From Symbiodinium sp. CCMP2592 (lineage: Eukaryota; Sar; Dinophyceae; Suessiales; Symbiodiniaceae): 64,000 bases of DNA. Where the stretch lies: the NCBI GenBank assembly GCA_905221615.1, contig CAJNDT010004524.1, positions 424,506 through 488,505 of the forward strand. Direction: 5' to 3'. The position numbers were made by a program, and so were the translations under genes. This document shows positions 9,281 through 19,834 of the stretch, in pieces (the stretch's first letter is position 1; every line of letters begins with the position of its first letter). The notes beneath the pieces were generated by a model. That model did not search any database. It had not been told where the DNA came from and was given only the letters and a program-made list of their open reading frames with translations.

Positions 9281-9352
9281 TAAGGACTCATATTATGAGG
9301 CTTTTGGGGCCAAAGACCATACTATATGAGGCTTTTGGGCTATGTTGAGCCT
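9281..9352 (+). repeat. Dispersed repeat CC
   Basis: AAGGACTCATATTATGAGGC then GGCCAAAGACCATACTATAT and TGGGCTATGTTGA. Second copy at 29868. It is preceded by a good acceptor-like TGACTTTCATTTCAG at 9240-9252. Confidence 0.7.
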
Positions 9353-9413
9353 TAGGGAACGTCTTGACTCAAACGGGCTCTCTCTCTCGACTGTGCTTCC
9401 AATCGATTCCAGG

Positions 9414-9945
9414 GTGCAAAATTGTGCCAAGCAGCGGGTGTCAGGGAGTGGGGATTTAGAGGCAGGTCTCTGTCAGGGTTTGGCTGCAAAGGTCCAGAGG
9501 TCCAGGTTTGCGAGCGAAGGTTGCTGCAACTTATGTAATGAAAGTCGTGCAGGAGTCATTCATCTAAAGCACATGACGGCTGCTTGATGACGCCAGTTTC
9601 GGCTTGCTTCGCTACCATGGACACTGCGCATGTCAAACTTTCCTGCAAGAAGAACTGCCGAGAAGCTCATCCACCTTCGCTACCTGGCACGCGCTGAAGT
9701 CGTTCAGAATACCCCTTGTCACTTCTCATACAGTAGAAGGAGAAAAAGATGAAGAATATAATGATAATGATGATGATGATGATGGCGGTGATGATTTAGG
9801 CGACCCAAATGCGACGATGAACATTAACATGGTGACCGTGTTGATGGTACTGGCTGTGTCGGTTGTCTTGTCGGGGGAAAGCACCATTCCTATTTGCCAC
9901 CTGCATGGGCTGAAGTTGCTTTATGATTCCGGTCAACCTTGCTGA
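9414..9945 (+). CDS. Exon-like island, frame uncertain
   Basis: Starts after a pyrimidine-rich CTCTCTCTCTCG ... GATTCCAG acceptor-like signal. More than one plus frame stays open: one of 57 codons ending at 9587, and one from 9604 to 9945 of 113 codons that includes an acidic Asp run from a GAT microsatellite (9765-9792) and a hydrophobic stretch (VTVLMVLAVSVVLSG). A third frame over 9597-9768 is also protein-like. No domain is recognised. Because the frames compete, I treat this as possible coding DNA only. Confidence 0.2.
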
Positions 9946-10311
9946 GTTTAGCACCGCTGAAACATCGAGCTGCTGCCCAGTAAGGTGTGGAGACTCGCGG
10001 CAACCGGACAGAAATCTGAGGGGTTCCGGGCTTCAGGGTTGATAGTTTCGGGTTTCGGAGCTCTAAACCTGTGGGGTGTTAGTGGCAGCGGCAGCAAACA
10101 TTGCAGTGCAAGCTAGCAGCAGTAGCAGAAACACTGGCAATAGTTACAGTGGAAATGGCAGCAACCCAAAACTCTAAACCCTAAACCGTGCAGCAACAGA
10201 AGTAGTGAACCTTTAGGCTATTTCAGGTCTTAGTGTTCACCGCGCACCTCGGCTTGAACATCTTGGTCGTCCATGTTCGCCAGGAGCTGAGGAACAGCTG
10301 CCTTGGTTCTG

Positions 10312-10439
10312 CTGGGAGGTTCATGGGTAGTTAACTATGTGCGGGGTTACAAGCAGGGAACTATCTATCCATCTATCTATCTCTCACTCTCTCTATAGAT
10401 ACATATAGAGTATATACTTATACATATAGTTGAAAATAG

Positions 10440-10481
<42 letters not shown>

Positions 10482-10549
10482 CTAGATTTGTTGTGCAACA
10501 CATACCATGGAACTTTTAGCACCACTTATAACTACCCATGAGCCTCCAG
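10312..10549 (+). mobile_element. PAL-J element with microsatellites in its loop
   Basis: Left arm GGGAGGTTCATGGGTAGTTA and right arm TAACTACCCATGAGCCTCCA are the two ends of a PAL-J. They are about 190 bp apart instead of about 65, because CTAT, CT and TA microsatellites lie between them. Confidence 0.8.
10364..10480. repeat. Compound (CTAT)n, (CT)n, (TA)n microsatellite
   Basis: The CTAT run at 10361-10382 and (TA)18 at 10444-10480 are separated by ATACATATAG-like DNA. Confidence 0.9.
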
Positions 10550-10816
10550 TTCTCGTAGGCTTTCGGATTCCGAAGGGGGGAGTGCGCGTGGACTCGACTT
10601 GGGACCGGCGAAGGGCACTGAAAAGGATCTCCGCTTGACCACTCAGAGAGCCTCATCGAAGAAGATACCTAATATAAATTATAGTGGCCTTGATATGATG
10701 GTTTAAAGTATATTCCTGCATTAAGGGACATTGGTCTCTGGGCAAGTCCTAGTCACATCTTCGAAGTATGCATGAGGTGGAGTGTGGCCCCAAGTTGCTA
10801 AATTCAAATCAATTTT

Positions 10817-10860
10817 ATATAGGGGCCTTATAATCATTACCTGTAATATTTAAAGGGTTC
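10817..10860 (+). mobile_element. PAL-A fragment
   Basis: TATAGGGGCCTTATAATCAT followed by a short truncated tail. Confidence 0.5.
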
Positions 10861-11590
10861 CTGAATCGTAAGAGCATGAAGAGCAAAAATGACGAAAGTT
10901 GTCATCGTGTAGCCCGAAGCCCACTTCTACTTCAAAGGTCCATGCATTGTCCTAACGCTTCAACTCTGCACCCCGTGCCGGCAACCCAATCGTTTACAAT
11001 CAAGCTACCACTTCATTCTCATGACTGCTGCTTCTGCAGCGGACCACAGTGTGGTAAGGCGCTGCTACTTTCTTGTATTTAAATTTCTAACCCGAAACCC
11101 TAAACTCTGAACCCCTAAAGCTTAAACTCTCACCCTTCCGGCATTGTCAAGGTCTGCAGATCTCTTGGTGAAAGAAACTCGCGCGGTACGACATTTTTCG
11201 GAATCTCAAACGCTCGCACAGGCAGACTATTTTGTGGACCTTGGGGTCAATACGGGGTTTAGGGATCTGGGGTGATCGCTTTGGGGTGTAGGCGTTCCAT
11301 CTATGCCTTGCGCTTTCGGGTTGCGGCCTGAGTTGCCGGTGTCACAGGAGCATTGGCTTACAATCCACAATGCTGCCAGAAGTTTGGGTCAAAGTTTCAG
11401 CGATGACTCCTGCAATAATGATGTGAATCTCATGGTTGACCTAATGTATTTGCAAACTTAGAAGGAGGAGCACCCTGCTCATCTAAAGAAGGTGGAGGGG
11501 CGTTGATAGCATCCCGGACGATCATGTATCTCGTCTGGATGACCTCAAGGCCACATTCACAAACGACTTCGTGGAGCGGTCCCAAATTGC
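10861..11590. other. Unassigned, weakly open
   Basis: GC-balanced, repeat-poor. A 68-codon plus frame at 10876-11082 is mixed in composition with no supporting splice signals. Confidence 0.35.
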
Positions 11591-11597
11591 ACTAAAT

Positions 11598-11692
11598 GGG
11601 AGCTTCCGAAAAAGGGGACCCTGATATAGTACCCTACTAGTAGATAGTAGGAAAGGACTTCCAAATAGGGTACCCTTCTTTCGGAAACTCCC
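11598..11692 (-). mobile_element. PAL-D element
   Basis: GGGAGCTTCCGAAAAAGGGG and CTTCTTTCGGAAACTCCC. Flanks AAAT and ACGT do not match. Confidence 0.82.
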
Positions 11693-11798
11693 ACGTGGCC
11701 GGAAAACCTGCATAAGTTTTCACCCGGAAGCCCGGCATGAATCGAAGCCAGACACGAAATTAAATTCTAACCCTAAGCGCAAATACGGTTCAGGGCCC

Positions 11799-11866
11799 AG
11801 GGTTTAGGGTTTAGGGTCTGAGGTTTCGGGCTTAGGGTTTCGGGTCTAAGGTTTAAGGTTTAGGAG
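11799..11866 (+). repeat. Telomere-like TTTAGGG run
   Basis: GGGTTTAGGG mixed with TTTCGGG and TCTAAGG variants. Confidence 0.7.
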
Positions 11867-12670
11867 AGGGCGTCCACAAGTTTGGAGTGAGTTGGGATCC
11901 CCGAGCACCATCCCCCGATATCGGCAAGCAAGGGGCCCGAAGACACAAGGCTGGACCGGGTATTTGTTGTGGGCTTTGAAACCGGAAACACGATAAAAAC
12001 GGAACCCTAAAATCTGCAGGCTCCAACACTATCAACACCCCTTGTAGGGACTTTAAAGAACACTAAGGAGAATCGGAGATTACTGGGCCAATTCCCCCCC
12101 CTCGTGTTGGACCCCCACTCGCAAAAGGATTCCGTAAATTGATGCTGTTCCTTCCCTTGGTTGACCAGTTTTATGGTTGGGACTTTATTAAGTAAATTTT
12201 GTTTAAAAAGGAGAAGGAACTACAATGGAAACTAGAGGTCTCCACCACAGCAAGGTACCAGGTCCTCCAGGGAAAACTATTCGGGTTTACGGTTTAGACT
12301 TGAGGCTTTACTGTTTAGGCTTTTAGGCTTTAGGTTTCCTGTTTAACGGTGTAAGCTTACACTGGCTTGCACTCCCCAAGACCTAGGGCTAGACCAATTT
12401 CCAAGCTGGGCCACAACCCGCAGAAGAGCATCCCAAATTAGCCTCTGAATCACAAAATCTGAAAACCCCGGCCACCAAACCCAAGTTTTCAATCTTGAGC
12501 GAATCTCTCCACAGTGGAAGCTGGAAAAGTTGCAACATCTCAATCATCAAACCCTTAAGATAAAGGTTAGCTAATAACCCCACACGCAACCCCCGACACA
12601 TACCAACAGCACAACAAAAACCTAGACTGAGCCCCAGTGCCCTAAGCCTCCAACCCCAGACTCTAAATCA
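11867..12670. other. Unassigned spacer
   Basis: No palindromic element. Minus-strand frames at 12343-12601 overlap each other and carry no splice support. Runs of (T)TTAGGC words occur at 12300-12350. Confidence 0.35.
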
Positions 12671-12732
12671 TCTATCTCTAAACCCTAAATCGTAAACCAT
12701 AACCCCTAAACCCTAAACCCTAAACCCTAAAG
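12671..12732 (-). repeat. Telomere-like CCCTAAA array
   Basis: Four perfect units at the end of a degenerate run. Confidence 0.8.
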
Positions 12733-12806
12733 CTTTCGCCCGCCTGTGCCAGGTCGAGGGGGTCGAAGTTAATCACATCCGAATCGGCCTCGGGTCTCTG
12801 AATAAG

Positions 12807-12908
12807 GTTTAGGGTTTAGGGTTTAGGGTTTAGGGGTTTAGGGTTTAGGGTTTAGGGGTTTAGGGTTTAGGGTTTAGGGTTTAGGGGTTTAGGGTTTAGG
12901 GTTTAGGG
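12807..12908 (+). repeat. Telomere-like TTTAGGG array
   Basis: About 14 units, with GGGG variants at regular spacing (three canonical units then one with an extra G). It lies 75 bp from an array in the opposite orientation, so the two form a head-to-head pair. Confidence 0.9.
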
Positions 12909-12947
12909 CGAAGCGGTTTTATGGTTTATCGTAGTCGGACTATACTT

Positions 12948-13048
12948 CGGTTGATGATATAAATCCTGCATTACCCATAATAAGGAATATACTATAATTC
13001 CCATAGTTTAGGGTCCTTAAGGTCATGCAGGATTTCTATCATCAACAG
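12948..13048 (+). mobile_element. PAL-B, 101 bp, TT flanks
   Basis: CGGTTGATGATATAAATCCT and AGGATTTCTATCATCAACAG. The only PAL-B flanked by TT/TT (12946-12947, 13049-13050) rather than TA. Confidence 0.9.
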
Positions 13049-13194
13049 TTCCTTAAACCGTGCCGTCTTGAGGCATAATTATGGGCATTACGGCCACCAA
13101 CCCCCAGGGTTAGTTTTTTTTTTAAAGTGCACTGGCGTCTTTCTGGTTCGCGCTGATCCAGTCAGTCACCTGCCACACCTACGGGGCAAGCAGG

Positions 13195-13217
13195 GTTAGG
13201 GTTTAGGGTTTAGGGTT
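13195..13217 (+). repeat. Short TTTAGGG array
   Basis: Three perfect units. Confidence 0.75.
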
Positions 13218-13316
13218 TTGTAAGGTATGGGTTTAGGGGATTAGGGTTGAGGAGATCAGGGCCTTGGGCTGCTGAGGAATCCGGGGAGGAGTTTAAGGCT
13301 TGTAGGGGTTGGGGAG

Positions 13317-13490
13317 TTTAGGTTTCAGGGTTTAGGGTTTAGGGTTTAGGCTTTAGGTTTTAGGTTTTAGGGTTTAGGTTTTAGGGTTTAGGGTTTAGGG
13401 TTTAGGGTTTAGGTTTTAGGGTTTAGGTTTTAGGGTTTAGGGTTTAGGGTTTAGGCTTTAGGTTTTAGGGTTTAGGTTTTAGGGTTTAGG
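13317..13490 (+). repeat. Higher-order telomere-like array
   Basis: TTTAGGG units alternate with a contracted TTTAGGT variant. A block of about 63 bp (from TTTAGGCTTTAGG through the GGTTTTAGGG series) recurs. Confidence 0.85.
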
Positions 13491-13693
13491 GTACACTGGG
13501 AGGAGTTTAAGGAAACGTCACATCTTCTTGGAGCACAGCTGAAACAGGGTGACGTGGGAGACTCCTTTGGGGTCACACATCAGCACATGGGTTTAGGGTT
13601 TTAAGGTGCTAGGCTTTAGGGTTGTAGAGTTTTAGGGTTTAGGGTAGTAGTCGCCCGATTTCTCAAGCACCCGCTTCAGAGATCGGCCCAGTG

Positions 13694-13759
13694 TACCAAA
13701 ATAGGGAGTACTTTAAGGCCAAAGTATATACTGTTTGGGTACATGAACCCTTAGGGATA
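13694..13759 (-). mobile_element. PAL-F half element
   Basis: GGCCAAAGTATATACTGTTT and GGGTACATGAACCCTTAGGG match the right half of PAL-F. Confidence 0.65.
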
Positions 13760-14030
13760 CATCAAAACCAGCCACTGTGCTCGATGTCTGGAGCACATGG
13801 GCCGCACGAACATCAACGACATCACGGCACAACCGCACATCTACATACATCTTAACCAGCTATTCCCCATGTAGACGCACGATTTCACAAGGCGTGGGCT
13901 ACAATGTTAAAGGCCGCCTGCAATGCATGGAAACATCACTCTACCATCCGAATCTACAACGACAGAGAGCACGACAGAAAGCAGGAATCCAGATGTAGAC
14001 ACCGCTCGAAACACTGCGACATGGGATGAA

Positions 14031-14085
14031 TCCCTAAACCCTAAACCCTAAACCCTAAACCCCTAAACCCTAAACCCTAAACCCG
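14031..14085 (-). repeat. Telomere-like CCCTAAA array
   Basis: Seven nearly perfect units. Confidence 0.85.
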
Positions 14086-14170
14086 GGATCATTGCTCTAG
14101 CCCGAAGACCCTGAACCACTAAACTTCAGTCACAAACCGTAATTGGACAACAGAACCCTTCTGGACCTAA

Positions 14171-14261
14171 CTTACCTTTGGTTAGTAGGGAATGGAAGAA
14201 TGGTAGTAATAGTAGTTAGAATTGTACTCCATTCCTCCATTCCCTACTAACCAAAGGTAAG
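14171..14261 (+). mobile_element. PAL-P palindromic element with CTAA duplication
   Basis: Arms CTTACCTTTGGTTAGTAGGG and CCCTACTAACCAAAGGTAAG are perfect complements, extended by GAATGGA / TCCATTC. CTAA at 14167-14170 and 14262-14265. Only copy in the window. Confidence 0.88.
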
Positions 14262-14487
14262 CTAAGAGTTCATGCAAGGGGCCTTATGATTCAAACAGGA
14301 TCGTGGGGCAACTTTACGGTAGCTATGCTAAGCAACCTTCTGAAAACTATGGCTTGTTGTCTCAACCTCTGTATTTCCCTCGAACTAAGATTGCCCGAAG
14401 CCCTAAACCCCAAACATTAAATGGCCCTCTTTGAAGATGCATTGCTTTCAGGGCTTGGGGATTTAGACACTTGGTTGTAGGTTTCTA

Positions 14488-14607
14488 CTTGGAGGGTCGG
14501 GGGACTTAGTAACTGGTTATTGTAGGGACTTATAAGTACCATAACCCCAATTAGGGTACTTATAAGTCTACTTACTACCTCCTTAATAAGTCCCCCGACC
14601 CTCCAAG
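14488..14607 (+). mobile_element. PAL-I element, TA duplication
   Basis: Perfect terminal arms CTTGGAGGGTCGGGGGACTT and AAGTCCCCCGACCCTCCAAG. TA at 14486-14487 and 14608-14609. Reference copy for the family. Confidence 0.93.
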
Positions 14608-14964
14608 TAGGGTTTCGGCCTTTTGAGGATTTGAGGTTCGAAGTTTCAGGTTTGTGGTTCGGTGTAGGCGTCGACTTACGAAGCACCAAGTGCCACCGAC
14701 TGGCGTTCACCTATGACCCGAAAGCCACACTGCACAAGATTCAGGACTGAGGAAGGGTTCCGACACTAGAAGACATAACAGTCCTAAATCTTAAACAGTC
14801 AGAATTATAATACTCCTGAATCAGGAACCCATGATCATGATCATCCCCAGGAACCCATAATCCCAAACCCTCAAGCCTAAAACCCCTTTAGAAGTAGTAC
14901 ATCTTCAGGCTCCTGCTCTGCACCGAACGCCCGAAGGCTCAACTTTACCCTTACGGGATCAGTT

Positions 14965-15060
14965 AAGGGTTCCTTCAAGAGATCCTTTCAAAGAACCCTG
15001 GAAGGAACCCTTAAAGGAACCCTTAAGGGATCTGTTATGGGATCCTTTACGGGTTCAGGG
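14965..15060. repeat. Run of AAGGGTTCCTT / GGAACCCTTAA words
   Basis: Ten or so alternating-orientation GGATCC/GGTTCC words make a degenerate self-complementary tract. Confidence 0.6.
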
Positions 15061-15571
15061 TTTGAAAATTTAAGTGACCTTCAGGGCTGATGTCTGATTC
15101 TGGATCCTTGGGGGCTAAGGCCAAGGGTTTCATTTAAAGCCCCTAAGAGTTTATAGGGCTTGTTCATATCCCTTCAGGCTCAGGGCTAAGGGTTTATGGC
15201 TTATGGTTTATTTCCGGCATGATGGGCGGGGCACACTAAACCCTAAGCCATGAATTCAAGTCGAGCGTCTGCAGCTTAAAGGGTTCAGGTTCAAGGGCTC
15301 TTGTGTTGTGCTTGTTCGTCGCGGGCTCGGACCATCCCTTGAATCCCTTCTTCTGACATGGAGCCCCTTCCATAACTGAATCCTGAACCCCAAACCGTTA
15401 ATAACCTCTCAAGCTCTACTCCCTAAACTCTGAACCCCCCCCCTACCATTTGACTTGCAGTCGTTTTTATGTCAAGCGTCTTGAGCAATGTGGCTCGCTT
15501 CCACGTACAGTGTCCTTAGCCAGTTGAAGCGCCCACGCATGAAAGACTAAACCCGAAACCCCAAACCTTTA
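15061..15571. other. Unassigned spacer
   Basis: Scattered single telomeric words. No repeat family and no frame I trust. Confidence 0.35.
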
Positions 15572-15671
15572 CTAACCAGTGGTTTTGGGGTTGCCTTGGC
15601 TCTTTCGCTACTTATTTAGGAGGGACTATCATCATCCCTGGCTCCTTAGCTCCTCCAATAACAATGGTTAG
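15572..15671 (+). mobile_element. PAL-Q element, 100 bp, TTTA duplication
   Basis: CTAACCAGTGGTTTTGGGG on the left and AACAATGGTTAG on the right. The interior repeats GGCTCTTTCG...GGCTCCTTAGCTCC. TTTA at 15568-15571 and 15672-15675. Confidence 0.9.
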
Positions 15672-15820
15672 TTTATAGCTAAGCATGGAGACCTGCAAGG
15701 CTGGGTTGCAGTTTGCACTGCTTCCTGTGTTGTTTCTGCTGTGGGCAGGTCCCTGTTTAAGTGCACGAAGGATAAGACCATGAAGGAAAGCACAGAGGCC
15801 TTCAAGCACACCCACAAAAA

Positions 15821-15842
15821 GTGTGTGTGTGTGTGTGTGTGC
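15821..15842. repeat. (GT)n microsatellite
   Basis: Eleven GT units. Confidence 0.9.
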
Positions 15843-16147
15843 ATGGTAACTGAGTGAATTCATGCTTGTATATACATATACATACCCCCCCGGGCCGAGA
15901 GTTTCGAGCTATGCGTGTATTATCGAACATACAGGCTCTTGCGGAGTAGCGAAGTATCTGAAAGTGTCGTTCACCTTACGCAGCCTAGAGGAGTAGTTTC
16001 TACACCGTCTTAAAAGTATAGTACCTCTTAGTCTTAGTTACGTTCCGGAGGAGGGCTCACTTGTGTGAGGAGTCTCTTGGGAAGAGGGGGCTGGGTGTTC
16101 AAGCATGTTCAGAGCTAGTCGGACTATCGGCCCAGTGCAGTATCTAT
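15843..16147. other. Unassigned spacer
   Basis: No repeat or exon signal recognised. Confidence 0.3.
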
Positions 16148-16205
16148 ATGTGTGTGTGTATATATATATATATATATGCTACCCCCCCTCAAGGATCCAC
16201 CTTTT
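16148..16205 (-). repeat. TA microsatellite with conserved GGATCCACC flank
   Basis: (GT)n(TA)n followed by GCTACCCCCCCTCAAGGATC and CACC. The reverse complement of this flank recurs next to TA runs at 19011 and, same orientation, at 26193. Confidence 0.6.
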
Positions 16206-16560
16206 TCGTGTGTTTGAGAAATAGTTGATATTCTATCACGTATTCCCTTCTCTTTGTAAGTCCTTCACTAAATACGCTTCGACTGCATCAAAAAAAAAAA
16301 AGCAGATCCTACATTCTGCATTTCCTTCATATACACCCTGAGTTTTTCCAAGCGACATACATTCGCGTACGGCTTCTTCTCATGTTGCAAAAGAATGCAA
16401 GCTTGCATGCATGTTCTGTGTGTGTATAGGTTTTTGCATGCAGCAATGTGGGCTCTGAAGGTAACACGCAACAGGAAAGCAAAGATATGTCATCCCATAT
16501 AACATAGTATCACGACAAGTAGGGATATGAAAAGAGGGCCCTATTTCTACACCTCCCATA
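16206..16560. other. Unassigned spacer
   Basis: A 67-codon minus frame (16268-16471) covers an A-run and GTGT words. Not convincing. Confidence 0.3.
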
Positions 16561-16774
16561 TATAAGACGCATCGAGATCATAGATAATGTCTGTGAACAC
16601 GAAATCTACCGATACTTTCAGGGTTCGATACCTTGTATTTCACCAATATAGTACCCTGTAGATTACATGCTGGAATACTTTGCAAAATTCCACTCTCATA
16701 ACTTTTATATCTTGTAGAAATCCATCTGAATATCCTGTCGCATACCGCATACCGTATACAAGACCACCTATATA

Positions 16775-17160
16775 TGATACACCCCGCACGCATTATATTA
16801 CACATACCCTATAGGACACTCTATACAAGACACTACATAGAATATCTTATAGGATGTCCTGTAGAATACTTTCTCTATGTATCTTGAAACCTTTCATATG
16901 GAATGCACTGATATAGAATACCCTCATGCCTTATTGAATACCCTAGAGCCTCTGGAATAACTTATCATATACTTTCAGTCATAGACCGTATATCTTTTGA
17001 ATATCCAAAGTACCTTACAGAATACGACATAGAATACCCTACAGAATACCTTATGGAACACATAGTACCCTCTATATATCGTACTCCTCATGGAAGACCA
17101 TCTGGAATACTCTATAGAAGACCTCACAGAATGCCCCTATGGCCCTTTTTACATAAAACA
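16775..17160 (+). repeat. First copy of 384-bp tandem duplication
   Basis: TATAGGACACTCTATACAAG at 16810 recurs at 17194, and ATATCCAAAGTACCTTACAG recurs with the same offset of about 384 bp. One copy carries small deletions (for example after CTTGAAACC). Confidence 0.85.
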
Positions 17161-17530
17161 TATAACACCGCACGCATTTTCTTACACATGCCCTATAGGA
17201 CACTCTATACAAGACACTATATAGAATATCATAGAGGATGTCCTGTGGAATATTTTCTCTATGTATCTTGAAACCTCACTGATATAAAATACCCTCATAC
17301 GTTATTGAATACCCTAGAGCCTCCAGAATACCTTATCATATACTTTCAGTCATAGCCCGTATATCTTCTGAATATCCAAAGTACCTTACAGAATACGACG
17401 TAGAGTACCCTACAAAATACTTTATGGAACACATAGTACCCTCTATATGTCGTGCGCCTCATGGGAGACCGTCTGGAATACTCTATAGAAGACCTTACAG
17501 ACTGCCCATATGGCCCTATACATGACAGTC
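17161..17530 (+). repeat. Second copy of 384-bp tandem duplication
   Basis: Roughly 90 percent identical to 16775-17160 by eye. Lacks about 15 bp around 17273 relative to the first copy. Confidence 0.85.
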
Positions 17531-18639
17531 CATGTATACAGTATATATACCCTGAACCCATATAACACTTAGTGGCTCAAAACCAAACTTTTCAACTTTT
17601 GGCCCCTAATAAGGTAATCTTATTGCGAAAGTTTAAACTTTTTACACCCCCACAGGTATTTGGGAAGTAAGAACACCTATAGATAACCTGTCAACGAGCC
17701 CAAGATCTGAGAACCCCTCATAAAGAAGCAGCCTATTGGGTAAGGGGTTTCTAGGAGTGATCCAGGAGTCGAAGAGAATAACCTAAAGAATACCACAAAC
17801 CTCAAAGAATTTCGTACAGGTGACCCTAGGTAATACGTTATCGAAGACCCCCTATACACCTCATATATACCGTCTTGAGTACCCTATAGCCGTATAGCCT
17901 ATACATTAGGTTATAGAATACGTTCTATAAGATAATCTTCACGTTCATGTTGATGCCTTGTACAATCCCTTATTACACAATGCGTTATGGAGTACCGATA
18001 GAGAGCCCAAAACAACGCTACATACTAGGCCTTTTATAGGCCTTGTAGAATATCATCTGCAATCCCCTACAGATTACAGTACCTTACAGAATATACACAA
18101 TGTTTATGATACCCTCTGAGTACCCCATAGTCCTAAGGAAAACCCTATGGAATATTCTATAACATACCCGTAGAATGCACCATAGAATGCCTTGTAGAAT
18201 ACTTTAAAGATAACGGATTAATGGGAGGAAAATCAGGAGCAGAATGCTCTGCGCTGCACCTGCTATGTGCCCAATGAAGAAATCAAAAACAAGAGCATAA
18301 AGAACACCTTACACGATACTCCTTCTTTACATCTTAAAGAACTTCATATAGATACCCATAGATTATAGAAACCTTTTATACCTTTATGAATCGTGTTGAA
18401 TACCCGTTGGTGATTTCACCAATTTTAGGAAGCATTATGAGCATCAGCATCGTGTAAACAAGTTGAACCCAGACACGACGTGTAAAGTCTCAAATCTCTG
18501 CGATCATCTCGTCGGGAAACGACGACGCGCGCTCAAACACCGCATCCATATGGCCCGATCGAGAATACAGAACGCTGAATGTGTAAACTGAGCACTTGGC
18601 TTCAAACAGCTTCAGACAGTGTGTCCGGAGCCGAACGGA

Positions 18640-18755
18640 AAAACCTAACTGAAAAAACCTAACTGGAAAAAACCTAACTGAAAAAACCTAACTGAAAAAA
18701 CCTAGCTGAAAAAACCTAAATGAAAAAACCTAACTGGAAAAAACAAAAAAAACAA
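18640..18755 (+). repeat. 14-bp minisatellite CCTAACTGAAAAAA, forward
   Basis: About seven units of CCTAACTGAAAAAA with small variants (CTGG, TAGCTG). Pairs with the inverted array at 18815. Confidence 0.9.
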
Positions 18756-18814
18756 AAAAACCTAAACTCTGGAAGTCCTTCAGCGAGATATCCGTGACAA
18801 GACTCTCGAGATTT

Positions 18815-18940
18815 AGGCTTTTTAGGTTTTTTCAGTTAGGTTTTTTCAGTTAGGTTTTTTCAGTTAGGCTTTTTCAGTCAGGTTTTTTCAGCTAGGTTTT
18901 TCTCAGCCAGGTTTTATCAGTTTGGTTTTTCAGTTAGGCT
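18815..18940 (-). repeat. 14-bp minisatellite, inverted arm
   Basis: About nine units of TTTTTTCAGTTAGG, complementary to 18640-18755 across a spacer of about 60 bp. A transcript could form a long hairpin. Confidence 0.9.
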
Positions 18941-19010
18941 CCCTAAACCCTTGCCCTGGGCCCTTGAAGAACAACTGTGTGACGACGTTGTCGACGGCGC
19001 GTACATGAAG

Positions 19011-19066
19011 CCAACAAACGGTGGATCCATGGGGGGGTGGGGGCACCATATATATATATATATATC
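19011..19066 (+). repeat. TA microsatellite with GGTGGATCCATGG flank
   Basis: GGTGGATCCATGGGGGGGTG then GGGGCACCATATATATA. Same cassette as 16148 and 26193. Confidence 0.6.
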
Positions 19067-19087
19067 TATGTACACATATACACATAT

Positions 19088-19184
19088 GGGGGTGGTTGTC
19101 AAAATTAGGGTCCCTTCTTGGGTACCCAAAATATTAGGAGCCGTATTATATTAGGGACCCAAGAAGGGACCATAATTTTGACAA
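19088..19184 (+). mobile_element. PAL-H, right terminus trimmed, ATAT flanks
   Basis: GGTGGTTGTCAAAATTAGGG on the left. The right arm ends at TTTTGACAA without CCACCC. ATAT lies at both edges (19084-19087, 19185-19188). Inserted between two short-tandem-repeat stretches. Confidence 0.85.
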
Positions 19185-19355
19185 ATATATAGATACATGT
19201 GTATGTACAGACAGATCAATGTATACACACAAATACACCCTGGAACTACAGAATGACTGGCTCCTGAAAGGGGGGTTTCCGAGAATGACAGTCGCAGCCA
19301 TTGCAGGGTTCAATGTTTGGAAAGGTCCCCGTGAAAAGAGACCGTCAGTTCTTGA

Positions 19356-19464
19356 CCCAAAGGATCCTAGGTACTGTTATGGGGGATTCTTCCCCAAATC
19401 AAACTGGTAATTCCTGTTATAGAAACCCTACATTCTCCCATGTCGGTGCTTTGGACCCTTTGGG
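19356..19464 (-). mobile_element. PAL-G with TGA duplication
   Basis: CCCAAAGGATCCTAGGTACT and TTGGACCCTTTGGG. TGA at 19353-19355 and 19465-19467, a 3-bp duplication. Confidence 0.9.
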
Positions 19465-19732
19465 TGAATGTTCTTGAGAATCCACAGGCCGGGGCGTCAG
19501 AAACCTAGGCGCCAATTTGTTACGAGCCTTTTGTTAGAATCCAGGAATTCTGAAATCCCGCGGTGCATAGAAATACGAAGGAAGTGCAAGATACAAAGAC
19601 ATCATCCCTAAACCTTATAACCTCGAAAGCCTAAACCCTGAACTGGAGTGCAAGCACCAGTGCTCATCAAGCAATATCCTGGACTGCTCGGCCCAGACAC
19701 AGCAAAACAAGGTAGCCCCGAAAGCTTACCGT

Positions 19733-19800
19733 AAGGGTCCATGTACCCAAACAGCACATACTTTGGCCCCAAAGTACCCACATAGGGACTGCTTTAAGGT
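19733..19800 (+). mobile_element. PAL-F left half
   Basis: AAGGGTCCATGTACCCAAAC then ACTTTGGCCCCAAAGTACCC. The right half is missing. Confidence 0.65.
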
Positions 19801-19834
19801 TAACGTAATTCTGTGCTCTTCGGGTAAACGGTTT

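Larger units (their letters stand above)
16561..18420. repeat. AT-rich degenerate GAATACC satellite
   Basis: Hundreds of bases of diverged words around AGAATACCCTATAG and TATAGAATACC, on average every 15-25 bp. It is almost free of TTTAGGG heptads and of PAL elements, unlike everything around it. The PAL elements stop near 15.7 kb and resume at 19.1 kb. Confidence 0.75.

Noticed and set aside
12671-14085. Functional telomere or chromosome end
   Set aside because: Arrays are short, degenerate, in both orientations, and embedded in unique DNA on both sides.
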